Origin: Oscillibacter sp. PC13
GTDB lineage: Bacteria; Bacillota; Clostridia; Oscillospirales; Oscillospiraceae
DNA: 64,000 bases
NCBI RefSeq assembly: GCF_900115635.1
Contig: NZ_FOXE01000013.1
Coordinates: forward strand, 23,899 to 87,898
Direction of reading: 5' to 3'
Shown: piece after piece, positions 16,769-25,256 of the stretch
How the letters are laid out: the number at the start of each line of letters is the position of its first letter
Numbering within the stretch: the first letter of the stretch is position 1
Notes under the pieces: generated by a model
Databases searched by the model: none
The model's input: only the letters and a program-made list of their open reading frames with translations
What the model was told of the DNA's origin: nothing
Position numbers and translations under genes: made by a program

Positions 16769-19696
16769 TCACGCCTCCTCTCGTATTTCATTCTGCTCAT
16801 CCAGTGCGGCAAAAAGGCTTCTCAGCCGGATCCGTACCGCACCCAGGTTCGTAATCTCGTCGATTTTCAGTTGGGTGTACAGCTTGCCGCCCGCCTGCAA
16901 AATTTCTCTGGTCTCATCTGTGGTAATGGCATCCACCCCGCATCCGAAGCTCACCAGCTGCACCAGGTCCATGTCAGGCTGTGTACAGCAGTATTTTGCC
17001 GCCGCATACAGCCGGGAGTGATATGTCCACTGGTTCAGCACCGTGGTGGGGAATTTCTCCACCCGGTCAGAGATGGAGTCCTCTGTCACGACTGCCGCAC
17101 CGAACTGTGTAATCAGGGTGTCAATGCCGTGGTTCACCTCCGGATCCACATGGTAGGGCCGTCCCGACAGCACAATGACGCGGCGTCCCTCCGCCCGGGC
17201 CTGATCGATGATTCTGGCCCCTTCCTTCCGAATCTGAGCCATGTGATTGGTATATTCCGCATAGGCCGCATCAGACGCCTCCCGCACCTCCGCCTTGGAG
17301 ATACCCGGGAAGTATCTGCCCAAAATTTCATGGATCTTCCGGTTGAAGTCCTTGGGCCGGTGGAGCCCCACATAGTCATAAATAAACCGGGTCTCCTTTA
17401 CTTCCGGACAGTTTCCGGCAATGACCTCGGGATAATAAGCCACCACCGGGCAGTTGTAGTGGTTGTCTCCCAGCCCTTCGTCAATGTTGTATGTCATACA
17501 GGGGTAGAAAATGGCGTCCAGGCCAAGCTTGCTGAGAAACCGGATGTGTCCGTGGGCCAGTTTCGCCGGGAAGCAGGCGGTGTCGCTTGGAATCGTCCCC
17601 TGTCCTTTCAAATACAGATCCCGGCTGGAGAGTGGGCTGTGATACACAGAAAAGCCCAATTTTGTGAAAAAGGTATGCCAGAACGGGAACAGCTCCCATA
17701 GATTCAAACACAATGGAATTCCAAGCCTGCCGCGTCTGCCGGGCACCGGCTTATAGTTTAAAATGAGCTTCCGTTTGTATTCGTACAGGTTCCGTTCCCC
17801 AGTATCCGCCTTTCCGGTGATGGGCCGGTCGCAGCGGTTTCCGCTGATAAAAGTGCCGCCGTCAGCAAAGGTGTTGATGGTCAGCTGGCAGTTGTTGCCG
17901 CAGCGTCCGCAGATCTCGCTGCGGGTCTCCTGCCGGAAGCCCGCCATTGCCTCCCGATCCAACAGGCTGCTGACCTGGCCGGCCCGCGTCTTCCCCCGGC
18001 CATACAGCGCCGCTCCATAGGCGCCCATAAGTCCGGCGATATCCGGGCGGATCACCTCCGCCCCCATCTCCTTCTCAAAGGCCCGGAGCACTGCTTCATT
18101 ATAAAAGGTACCGCCCTGGACAACGATATTCCGCCCCAGTTCCTCCGGAGATGAGGCGCGAATGACCTTATAGATGGCGTTTTTCACCACGGAGATGGAG
18201 AGGCCCGCAGAGATATTTTCAATGGTGGCGCCGTCCTTCTGGGCCTGCTTTACGCTGGAATTCATAAACACCGTGCACCGGCTGCCAAGATCCACAGGCC
18301 GGTCCGCAAACAGCCCCAGCCCAGCAAACTCTCTCACATCATATCCCAGCGCCTGGGCAAAGGTCTGCAGGAAACTGCCGCAGCCAGAAGAACAGGCCTC
18401 GTTTAAAAAGATGTTGCTGATGGCCCCATCCTCAATTTTGAAGCATTTCATATCCTGGCCGCCGATATCGATGATGAAGTCCACATTAGGCAAAAAGTGC
18501 CGGGCGGCTGTGAAGTGGGCCACCGTCTCCACCACACCGTAGTCTGCGTGGAAGGCAGCCTTTGCCAAATCCTCTCCATATCCCGTGGTGGTGACGGAGG
18601 CCACATGGAGGGCCGGATGCTCATCATAGAGGGTCTGCAGCACCTCCCGGATCAGCGGTACAGGATTGCCCAGATTCGGCCGGTAGTCGGTAAAGAGGAT
18701 TCGCGCCTCTTGATCCATCACCACCAGCTTCACGGTGGTGGAGCCAGAGTCAATCCCGATATGCACCGGAGCGGCGTAGTCTGCCGTAAAGGGCACCCGC
18801 GGCACCGTGGACTTGGCATGGCGCGCCTGAAACATCCGATATTCCTCTTGATCCGCAAACAGGGGCGGCTGGCTGCGGTAGGTTTCTGCCGCGCCCTTCT
18901 CCCGCAAGCGGTCCGCCACTTTGTTCAGATCAAACCTCTGATCTGCGTAAAAGGCAGCGCCCATTGCCACGAACAGCAGGCTGTTCTCCGGGCAGACGCC
19001 AGCTACTCCCAGTGTTTTGTCAAAACTCTCCCGCAGGCAGCGTGAAAAAGTCAGGGGTCCGCCCAGATACAGGATGTTCCCATGAATGGGACGTCCCTGG
19101 GCCAAGCCTGCAATGGTCTGGTTCACCACCGCCTGATAGATACTGGCGGCAATATCCTCCGCCTTTGCTCCTTGGTTAATCAGGGGCTGTATATCGCTTT
19201 TGGCAAATACGCCGCATCTGGAGGCAATTGTGTACGTCTTTTCCGCCCTCTGGGCGGCAAGGTCCATTTCGTCGGCTCCCATTTTCAGAAGGGTCGCCAT
19301 TTGGTCAATGAATGCTCCTGTACCGCCGGCACAGGAGCCGTTCATCCGCACCTCCATGCCGCCCGTCAAAAACAGGATCTTTGCATCTTCGCCGCCCAGC
19401 TCGATGATCACATCCGTGCCGGGAGTCAGCCGATTGGCTGCCACACGGGTAGCAAAGACCTCCTGTACAAAAGGGACTCCCACACTCTCAGCCATACCCA
19501 TGCCGGCAGAACCGGAAACTGCAAATTCTGCTCTTCCGCCCGGAACATATAAATCTGCCATGCGGCGCAGCAGTTCTTCTGATTTTTCCAGGATATGGCT
19601 GAAATGCCGTTCATATGTACTATAAATTATATTGTCCGTGTCATCCAGCACCACGCATTTAATGGTGGTAGATCCCACGTCAAGGCCCACTCTCAA
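16769..19696 (-). CDS. Acyl-CoA dehydratase activase, tandem BcrA/BadF ATPase domains plus DUF2229
   Basis: A 975-residue protein. Two ASKHA-fold ATPase domains are clear: residues ~1-270 (GLDVGSTTIKCVVLD, ELGGEDAKI, NGSCAGGTGAF) and ~305-570 (GIDSGSTTVKLVVMD, DIGGQDMKCF, EACSSGCGSF). Cys residues in the CAGG and SSGCGS loops fit the bridging 4Fe-4S cluster of HgdC-type archerases, which inject low-potential electrons into 2-hydroxyacyl-CoA dehydratases. The last ~330 residues are DUF2229-like. The start is TTG with GGAGG seven bases upstream, placing Met directly before RVGLDVG; an ATG 18 codons upstream has no site. Confidence 0.85.
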   Translation of the reverse strand: MRVGLDVGSTTIKCVVLDDTDNIIYSTYERHFSHILEKSEELLRRMADLYVPGGRAEFAVSGSAGMGMAESVGVPFVQEVFATRVAANRLTPGTDVIIELGGEDAKILFLTGGMEVRMNGSCAGGTGAFIDQMATLLKMGADEMDLAAQRAEKTYTIASRCGVFAKSDIQPLINQGAKAEDIAASIYQAVVNQTIAGLAQGRPIHGNILYLGGPLTFSRCLRESFDKTLGVAGVCPENSLLFVAMGAAFYADQRFDLNKVADRLREKGAAETYRSQPPLFADQEEYRMFQARHAKSTVPRVPFTADYAAPVHIGIDSGSTTVKLVVMDQEARILFTDYRPNLGNPVPLIREVLQTLYDEHPALHVASVTTTGYGEDLAKAAFHADYGVVETVAHFTAARHFLPNVDFIIDIGGQDMKCFKIEDGAISNIFLNEACSSGCGSFLQTFAQALGYDVREFAGLGLFADRPVDLGSRCTVFMNSSVKQAQKDGATIENISAGLSISVVKNAIYKVIRASSPEELGRNIVVQGGTFYNEAVLRAFEKEMGAEVIRPDIAGLMGAYGAALYGRGKTRAGQVSSLLDREAMAGFRQETRSEICGRCGNNCQLTINTFADGGTFISGNRCDRPITGKADTGERNLYEYKRKLILNYKPVPGRRGRLGIPLCLNLWELFPFWHTFFTKLGFSVYHSPLSSRDLYLKGQGTIPSDTACFPAKLAHGHIRFLSKLGLDAIFYPCMTYNIDEGLGDNHYNCPVVAYYPEVIAGNCPEVKETRFIYDYVGLHRPKDFNRKIHEILGRYFPGISKAEVREASDAAYAEYTNHMAQIRKEGARIIDQARAEGRRVIVLSGRPYHVDPEVNHGIDTLITQFGAAVVTEDSISDRVEKFPTTVLNQWTYHSRLYAAAKYCCTQPDMDLVQLVSFGCGVDAITTDETREILQAGGKLYTQLKIDEITNLGAVRIRLRSLFAALDEQNEIREEA

Positions 19697-19770
19697 GGTT
19701 TTTCCTCCTTCAGGAAAACGGTTACGCTGTCGCAGATGGCAGGTATCCATAAGATATCACATTAGCTTGT

Positions 19771-19799
19771 ATCATACTCTTTTTCGTCTGGATGCGCAA
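19771..19799 (-). promoter_or_regulatory. Promoter of the dehydratase activase operon
   Basis: On the minus strand TTGCGC (19799-19794), a 17-base spacer and TATGAT (19776-19771) stand about 75 bases upstream of the TTG start at 19696. Sequence fit to sigma-A is fair. Confidence 0.5.
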
Positions 19800-19857
19800 T
19801 CGTCAAAATCCCGAAAGGCTGTGAAGAATCTGTTAAAAACTCCGTTTCTTTCCGTGC

Positions 19858-19886
19858 TTGGCCTTTCGAGAGTTTTGTGATATACT
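19858..19886 (+). promoter_or_regulatory. Promoter of queH
   Basis: TTGGCC, 17 bases, TATACT; the -10 ends 35 bases before the queH ATG. It lies back to back with the divergent activase promoter. Confidence 0.5.
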
Positions 19887-19921
19887 TGTTTTCATTCCTG
19901 CTGAAAGGACGTGTACGTCTC

Positions 19922-20485
19922 ATGGATTCCGTTTTGCTGCACTGCTGCTGCGCTCCCTGTTCCCTCTCCTGCATCGATCCGCTGCGGAATGAGGGAATTG
20001 AGCCAGTGGCTTTTTGGTATAACCCCAATATTCATCCCTGGAAAGAATATCAGGCCCGCCGGGACTGCCTGCTGGAATACGCCCCGACAATCGGAATGGA
20101 GATCCGGGTCCTGGAGGACTACGGCCTGCGGGAGTTTGTCCGCCATGTGGCGGATGACATCGACCGCCGCTGTACCTACTGCTACGAGCACCGGCTGGAG
20201 GGCACCGCCCGGTACGCCGCAGAGCATGGCTTCCCCGCTTTTACCACCACGCTCCTGGCCAGCATCTATCAGCAGCACGATTTGATTGCCGCGGCCGGGG
20301 CGCGGTTCGCCGAACAGTACGGCGTTCAATTCCTCTACCGGGACTTCCGCCCAAATTTTCGCGCCGGGAACCAGCTGGCCCGTGAAAAGGGCTTTTATAT
20401 GCAGAAATATTGCGGCTGCATCTTTTCTGAGGCAGACCGCTATCAAAAACAGATTGACCGGGATCTGGCAAAATACACAGAATAA
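19922..20485 (+). CDS. queH: Epoxyqueuosine reductase QueH
   Basis: A 187-residue member of the DUF208/QueH family, the non-cobalamin enzyme that reduces epoxyqueuosine to queuosine in tRNA. Visible Cys motifs are CCCAPCS near the N-terminus, RRCTYCYEHR in the middle and KYCGCIFSE near the C-terminus, matching the iron-sulfur and metal ligands of the family. Start ATG at 19922 follows GAAAGGA. Single gene with its own promoter and a very strong terminator. Other queuosine genes are not in this window. Confidence 0.92.
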   Translation: MDSVLLHCCCAPCSLSCIDPLRNEGIEPVAFWYNPNIHPWKEYQARRDCLLEYAPTIGMEIRVLEDYGLREFVRHVADDIDRRCTYCYEHRLEGTARYAAEHGFPAFTTTLLASIYQQHDLIAAAGARFAEQYGVQFLYRDFRPNFRAGNQLAREKGFYMQKYCGCIFSEADRYQKQIDRDLAKYTE

Positions 20486-20526
20486 AATTTCCCTGCAGAA
20501 GCAATACGCTTCTGCAGGGAAATTTT
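20484..20526 (+). terminator. Terminator of queH
   Basis: A 19-base perfect inverted repeat (AAAATTTCCCTGCAGAAGC with its complement) with a five-base loop and a terminal T run overlaps the queH stop codon. Confidence 0.93.
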
Positions 20527-20620
20527 CTATTCTTTAAAAAACCGCCTCTGTTCTTTCATGTCTTGTCGGGCCTTCCCTCCGGCTTGGGATATTTTCCCTT
20601 CAATTGTCCCTCCCCTATTA

Positions 20621-20649
20621 TTGACAAACCGGATAAATTCTGTTACAAT
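20621..20649 (+). promoter_or_regulatory. Consensus promoter of the 102-residue protein gene
   Basis: TTGACA, exactly 17 bases, TACAAT, 32 bases ahead of the ATG at 20681. An almost perfect housekeeping (sigma-A) promoter. Confidence 0.85.
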
Positions 20650-20680
20650 TCGGTTACAATATTTTCAAAGGAGTGTTCCC

Positions 20681-20989
20681 ATGCCAGAAAGCAAGTCCGC
20701 AAAAGCGGAAGGTCTGATTTACAAGGGCCACCCGCTCCGCCGTGTAGACAATTTAATCTACTATGGAACGATGGCTGAAAAATATATCATTATGATGCAG
20801 GTTCTGGATACCAAAAAGGAACTGGATCTGGATGTCGCCACCAAGGTTTCTGTTCAGCTGCAGCTGACGGATCCAAGTCTGAAATCCAGGGACCGTGTGC
20901 TCAAAAAGAGTGAAAAGGACAGCCTGTACGCAGCGATGGACGTCGCCGCTATCTGGCTGGACCGGGCACTTTCCGGCAAGGAAAAATAA
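20681..20989 (+). CDS. Conserved small protein of unknown function
   Basis: A 102-residue soluble, Lys-rich protein (MPESKSAKAEGLIYKGHPLR...). It has a near-consensus promoter and an AAAGGAG site, so expression is likely strong. I recognise it only as the kind of short conserved clostridial protein annotated hypothetical. The following NlpC/P60 gene starts 62 bases later without an obvious promoter or terminator between, so the two may share a transcript. Confidence 0.75.
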   Translation: MPESKSAKAEGLIYKGHPLRRVDNLIYYGTMAEKYIIMMQVLDTKKELDLDVATKVSVQLQLTDPSLKSRDRVLKKSEKDSLYAAMDVAAIWLDRALSGKEK

Positions 20990-21051
20990 ACCCGGCTCCA
21001 CTCCCTGCCCTACAAATGATATCATATAAGACGAAAGGAAGCGTAACACCC

Positions 21052-21948
21052 ATGACACACTTCGCAGGAAAAGCAGCAAAGGTTCTTATTCTCTCTGTCA
21101 TTTTCACCATGCTGCTTGCAGCCACCGCCATGGCCGCTGATATGGCTGTTGCCGTCGGCGCTACCACCGGTTCCTCCCTGAGAATGCGCGCAGATGCCTC
21201 CACTTCCTCCTCCGTCGTGACGACATTGGATAAAAGCGTAGCCGTTGCCGTTTTGGACAACTCCATTGAGGGCTGGTATAAAATCAACTATGCCGGCAAT
21301 GTGGGCTATGTCTCCGCTGATTATCTTGTCGTTGATCAGGATAATCTCTTTTCCTCTTATGGGAAGGTGAATTCCGACGGTGTCAATGTCCGCTCTGCGG
21401 CCTCTACCGACAGCGAGATTCTTGCCTCTGTGGATGCCGGCACCGTCGTCACCGTCAACGGCTTTGAAGACGGCTGGTACGATGTCACGTGTGAATATGG
21501 CACAGAAGGCTATATCCGCAGTGACTTTTTGGATTTGACCGATTCTGCCTCCAGTTCTTCCTCTGGAGGATCGATTGTATCCACCGCCAAACAGCACTTG
21601 GGTACCCGCTATGTATACGGCGGTGCCTCCCCCAGCGGGTTTGACTGTTCCGGTTTTACCATGTACGTATATGGTCAATTCGGCTATTCCCTGCCGCATA
21701 CCGCCACAGGCCAGTGGCAGAGTGGGATCGGAAGCAAGGTGTGGTCTATCTCCGCACTTCAGCCCGGTGACTTGGTATTCTTCAACGATCCAAGCCGCAA
21801 CGCGGGTAAGGCCTGTTCCCACGCTGGTATTTATGTTGGGGACGGACAATTTATTCACTCCTCTTCTTCCCGGAGCAACGGCGTAATTATCAGCGATTTG
21901 ACCGGCGGCTACTACAACACCTATTTTGTAGGCGGAATTCACGTGTAA
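21052..21948 (+). CDS. Secreted NlpC/P60 peptidoglycan endopeptidase with two SH3 domains
   Basis: A 298-residue exported protein. A signal peptide (MTHFAGKAAKVLILSV... to AMAA, ~27 residues) precedes two bacterial SH3 domains (~30-95 and ~105-165, each with the LRMRADAS or NVRSAAS motif). A Ser-rich linker leads to the NlpC/P60 domain: catalytic Cys in FDCSGF, His in CSHAGIYVG, third polar residue in FIHSS. It should cleave D-Glu-type peptide bonds in the cell wall. Start chosen at the ATG giving a proper signal peptide, with GAAAGGA upstream. Confidence 0.93.
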   Translation: MTHFAGKAAKVLILSVIFTMLLAATAMAADMAVAVGATTGSSLRMRADASTSSSVVTTLDKSVAVAVLDNSIEGWYKINYAGNVGYVSADYLVVDQDNLFSSYGKVNSDGVNVRSAASTDSEILASVDAGTVVTVNGFEDGWYDVTCEYGTEGYIRSDFLDLTDSASSSSSGGSIVSTAKQHLGTRYVYGGASPSGFDCSGFTMYVYGQFGYSLPHTATGQWQSGIGSKVWSISALQPGDLVFFNDPSRNAGKACSHAGIYVGDGQFIHSSSSRSNGVIISDLTGGYYNTYFVGGIHV

Positions 21949-21965
21949 GTTTTACATAGAATCAT

Positions 21966-22041
21966 AAAGAAGCGGCACGCAGATGCGTGCCGCTTCTTTA
22001 TGGAAATCCGCCGTGTCTCAATTGACACGGCGGATTTTTTG
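21966..22041 (+). terminator. Tandem terminators between convergent genes
   Basis: Two hairpins in a row: AAAGAAGCGGCACGC / GCGTGCCGCTTCTTT (21966-21999), then AAATCCGCCGTGTC / GACACGGCGGATTT with a T run (22004-22041). The first is symmetric and could also stop minus-strand transcription from folD. Confidence 0.85.
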
Positions 22042-22096
22042 ACTGTTCTCAGACTGTAACCCGGTCTTTCCTGCAAAATAGCAAACCATGCCCGAT

Positions 22097-22942
22097 TCAG
22101 TCCATCCCCTGGTGCCGTTTCGCAGCAGTCAGAATGTTCTGCATCAGCATGGCCCGGGTCATGGGGCCCACGCCGCCGGGCACCGGTGTGATGTAAGCCG
22201 CTTTGGGCTCCACAGCGGCAAAGTCCACATCGCCGCAGAGCTTCCCTTCCGCATTGCGGTTCATGGCCACATCGATGACTGCCGCGCCTTCCTTCACCAT
22301 GTCGGCAGTCACCAAACCCACCCGGCCCACAGCAGACACCAGAATGTCCGCCTCCCGGGTGTACTTTGCCAGGTTCGGTGTCCGGGAGTGACAGGTAGTC
22401 ACCGTGCCGTCCGCCTGCATCAGCAGTGTTCCCATGGGCTTTCCCACGATATTGCTGCGTCCCAGCACCACACATTGCTTTCCCTGGACCGGAATGTCAT
22501 ATTCCTTCAGCATCTCCATCACGCCTGCGGGCGTGCAGGGCAAAAACACCGGATCTCCAATCACCAGGCGCCCCACATTAAAGGGGTGGAAGCAGTCCAC
22601 ATCCTTTTCCGGGGCGATGGCGTTCAGAACCTGTTCCTCATTCAGCTGTTCCGGCAGTGGCAGCTGAACCAAAATTCCATCCACATCCTCGTCACCGTTC
22701 AGCTGTTCAATCAACTGTAAAAGCTCCACCTGTGCGGTTTCAGCGGGCAGCTTGTGCTCAAAGCTCAAAAAGCCGCACTCTGCGCAGTCTTTTTCCTTGC
22801 CTGTGACATAGACCCGGGATGCCGGATCGTCTCCCACCAGGATGACCGCAAGGCCCGGCTTTCGAGCAAGGCCCTTTGCCTCCTCCGCTGCCCGTGCTTT
22901 CACCTTTGCCGCCAGCGCCTTTCCATCAATGCGTGTCGCCAT
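22097..22942 (-). CDS. folD: Bifunctional methylene-THF dehydrogenase/cyclohydrolase FolD
   Basis: A 281-residue one-carbon enzyme interconverting 5,10-methylene-, methenyl- and 10-formyl-tetrahydrofolate. Motifs: YVTGKEKDCAECG with the catalytic Lys, GILVQLPLP, VLGRSNIVGKP for NADP binding and PVPGGVGPMTRAML near the end. The ATG at 22942 has AGGAGG and overlaps the lgt stop by 17 bases, so the two are probably coupled. Confidence 0.96.
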   Translation of the reverse strand: MATRIDGKALAAKVKARAAEEAKGLARKPGLAVILVGDDPASRVYVTGKEKDCAECGFLSFEHKLPAETAQVELLQLIEQLNGDEDVDGILVQLPLPEQLNEEQVLNAIAPEKDVDCFHPFNVGRLVIGDPVFLPCTPAGVMEMLKEYDIPVQGKQCVVLGRSNIVGKPMGTLLMQADGTVTTCHSRTPNLAKYTREADILVSAVGRVGLVTADMVKEGAAVIDVAMNRNAEGKLCGDVDFAAVEPKAAYITPVPGGVGPMTRAMLMQNILTAAKRHQGMD

Positions 22943-23951
22943 TGTCCGTCTCCTCCTGATGATCCGCCAGATCTGCCTCCGCCTGCTCAGCAGGTACTCC
23001 TTCCGGACACTCTGCATTCTCTTCCTCCGCGGGCATCGTCAAAGAAGCGTCCGCCTCTGCTGCCAGCTTTGCTCTCGCCACCTGATTCACCAGCAGATCT
23101 TCTGCAGAATGCTTTTTGCCCGCAAGATTGTAAAACAGCATCCCGGCGGCAACCACCACCATCACCATACTCAATGCCTGCGACACCCGGATAGGCTCTC
23201 CCATGAATGTCCAGTCAAATAAATACAGGCTGTCGGTGCGCAGGCCCTCCACCCAAGAGCGGCCCAAGCCGTACCAGAGGAAGTAAAACCATGTGTTCTC
23301 TCCGTCAAAACGCCGTCCCTTGGTCACAACAAACAGCATCAGCAGCAGTCCCACCAAATTCCACAGGCTCTCATAGAAAAATGTGGGGTGCACCTCAATA
23401 TACTGGGTGGCACTGGTCCAAAGGCGCATCCGCCAAGGCAGATCTGTCAAACCGCCAAAAGCCTCCCGGTTAATGAAGTTGGCCCACCGCCCGATGCACT
23501 GACCAAGAATCAAACCCATGACGCAGAGATCTGTCATAGCTCCCAGCTTCAGTTTTTTTACGCGGGTGTAAATAAATGCCACCAAAAAGCCAACAATCAC
23601 CGTACCGTAAATGGCAAGTCCGCCATCCCAAATGGCTACTACTTTTCCCCAGTTTAAGGAGCCGTCGGCATTTTTATACAAATCCAGATAAAAAATGACA
23701 TAGTAAATGCGGGATCCCAAAATACAACTGGGCACTGCCCACAGGACCATGTCCAGCACGTTGTCCTCCGTCAGGCCAAAACGTTTGGCTTGCTTCATGC
23801 ACAGCAGCAAACCAGCCAGCATTCCCAGAGCCAGAATGATGCCGTACCAATAAATGCCATGCCCAATGTGAATGGCAATGGGATCTGGATTAAACTCCCA
23901 GTCGCCGAACAGCCCCGGGAAGCTGATCGGCATGTTCTTCAATGCTGTCAA
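22926..23951 (-). CDS. lgt: Prolipoprotein diacylglyceryl transferase Lgt
   Basis: A 341-residue membrane enzyme that transfers diacylglyceryl from phosphatidylglycerol to the lipobox Cys. Family landmarks: HIGHGIYWYGIILALG, VPSCILGSRIYYVIF, the signature GQCIGRWANFINREAFGG, and a C-terminal GLGRSWVEGLRTDSL. A ~70-residue acidic tail beyond the last helix (EEENAECPEGVPAEQAE) is longer than usual. The start is TTG with AAAGGAAG eight bases upstream; an ATG six codons later has no site. Confidence 0.95.
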   Translation of the reverse strand: MTALKNMPISFPGLFGDWEFNPDPIAIHIGHGIYWYGIILALGMLAGLLLCMKQAKRFGLTEDNVLDMVLWAVPSCILGSRIYYVIFYLDLYKNADGSLNWGKVVAIWDGGLAIYGTVIVGFLVAFIYTRVKKLKLGAMTDLCVMGLILGQCIGRWANFINREAFGGLTDLPWRMRLWTSATQYIEVHPTFFYESLWNLVGLLLMLFVVTKGRRFDGENTWFYFLWYGLGRSWVEGLRTDSLYLFDWTFMGEPIRVSQALSMVMVVVAAGMLFYNLAGKKHSAEDLLVNQVARAKLAAEADASLTMPAEEENAECPEGVPAEQAEADLADHQEETDNGDTH

Positions 23952-23987
23952 ACCACATTCTTCCTTTCTTTTCTCGCCGGGAGTTCC

Positions 23988-25256
23988 TTACTCCCGCGGC
24001 ACAATCTCGGACAAGACTGCCCGGTCCGCTGTCAGGTTGTCCCGCAGGAAGGCTGTAATATCGTCTTTCGTAATGGTGTCAAATACCTGGGGGAAACGGA
24101 AGGGGTCATATCCATGGAAATATCCCTCTGTCAGGGAAACTGCAATATTTTCAAAGGAATTCAGCCCCCGCAGGTTCTCACCAAAAGAAGCCCTGCGCAC
24201 CCGTTGATAAAATTCCTCCTCAATTCCATCAGATACCAGCCGTTCCGCCTCTTTTTGAATTTCTTCCGCAACCCGGCGTGCATCCTTGCTGTCACCGCCG
24301 GCATAGAGGTACGCCACTCCCGGCATCATTTCAAAAGCACCGCCGAAACTGGTGTTGATCAATCCTTGGTCATACAGCCTGAGATACAGTGGACTGGACT
24401 CTCCCAGCAGAAGATCGCAGGCCATGTCGCCGATGAGGTTGGTCCGCAGAAACGTCTCTCCATTTTCCACTGGTGTGCACTTATAGCCGGTTAAAAACTG
24501 CGGCATGGCAACCTCCATGGCCATCTTTGTCTCCTTTTTCACCACTTCCGCTGGCTCCCGGCCATAATCTCGCGGAACTGCCGCCCCCCCCTCCCGGGGC
24601 AAAATCCGTCGGGCCAAATCCGCCACATGAATGGGATCCACATTTCCAACCACTGTCAAAATCATGTTGGACGGGGTGTAAAAGGCCTTATGGCAGTCAT
24701 ACAGCGTCCGGGCCGTAATCTTCCGGATGCTCTCCACCGTGCCCGCAATCGAGGTCCGTGCCGTACTGTTGCTGTACAGGGCTTTCATCATCCGGGTATA
24801 CAGCTGCCAGTCCGGGTTGTCCTCAATCATGCGGATCTCCTGCCCGATGATTCCCTGTTCCTTCTCCACACTCTCATCTGTGAAGTAGGGCACAGATACA
24901 AAGGAGAGCAAAATCTCCAAGTTTTCTTCAAAGTGGGCCGTGGAATCAAAGTAATAGCCGGTCATGGCGTTGGCTGTGAAGGCGTTTGGCTCCGCGCCGT
25001 TCTTTGCCAGTTCCTGCAGGGCGTTGCCCTCCTTGGTGTCAAACATCTTGTGTTCCAGGTAATGGGCAATGCCCGCCGGGGTATCCAGCCATTTGCCATC
25101 CAGCTGAAAGCGGGTATCCATCCCGCCGTAGCGGGTGGCAAAAAAAGCGTAGCTCTTGGCGTGCTCAGGCTTTGGCACCACGCAGATCTGCAAACCGTTA
25201 GGCAGCACCTCCCGGTAAACAGACTCCCCAATCCGCTCGTAAAAGCTCTGTCTCAT
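23988..25256 (-). CDS. ymfH: M16 peptidase, YmfH-like (catalytic type)
   Basis: A 422-residue pitrilysin-family zinc peptidase. The inverted zinc motif is present (HYLEH at ~65-69, with a downstream Glu), and the typical EMFDT-like KMFDTKEGNALQ segment follows. In Bacillus and relatives YmfF/YmfH form an inactive/active M16 pair linked to peptide processing or EF-P modification. It starts inside the stop of the ymfF-like gene (ATGA), so the pair is co-translated. Confidence 0.88.
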   Translation of the reverse strand: MRQSFYERIGESVYREVLPNGLQICVVPKPEHAKSYAFFATRYGGMDTRFQLDGKWLDTPAGIAHYLEHKMFDTKEGNALQELAKNGAEPNAFTANAMTGYYFDSTAHFEENLEILLSFVSVPYFTDESVEKEQGIIGQEIRMIEDNPDWQLYTRMMKALYSNSTARTSIAGTVESIRKITARTLYDCHKAFYTPSNMILTVVGNVDPIHVADLARRILPREGGAAVPRDYGREPAEVVKKETKMAMEVAMPQFLTGYKCTPVENGETFLRTNLIGDMACDLLLGESSPLYLRLYDQGLINTSFGGAFEMMPGVAYLYAGGDSKDARRVAEEIQKEAERLVSDGIEEEFYQRVRRASFGENLRGLNSFENIAVSLTEGYFHGYDPFRFPQVFDTITKDDITAFLRDNLTADRAVLSEIVPRE

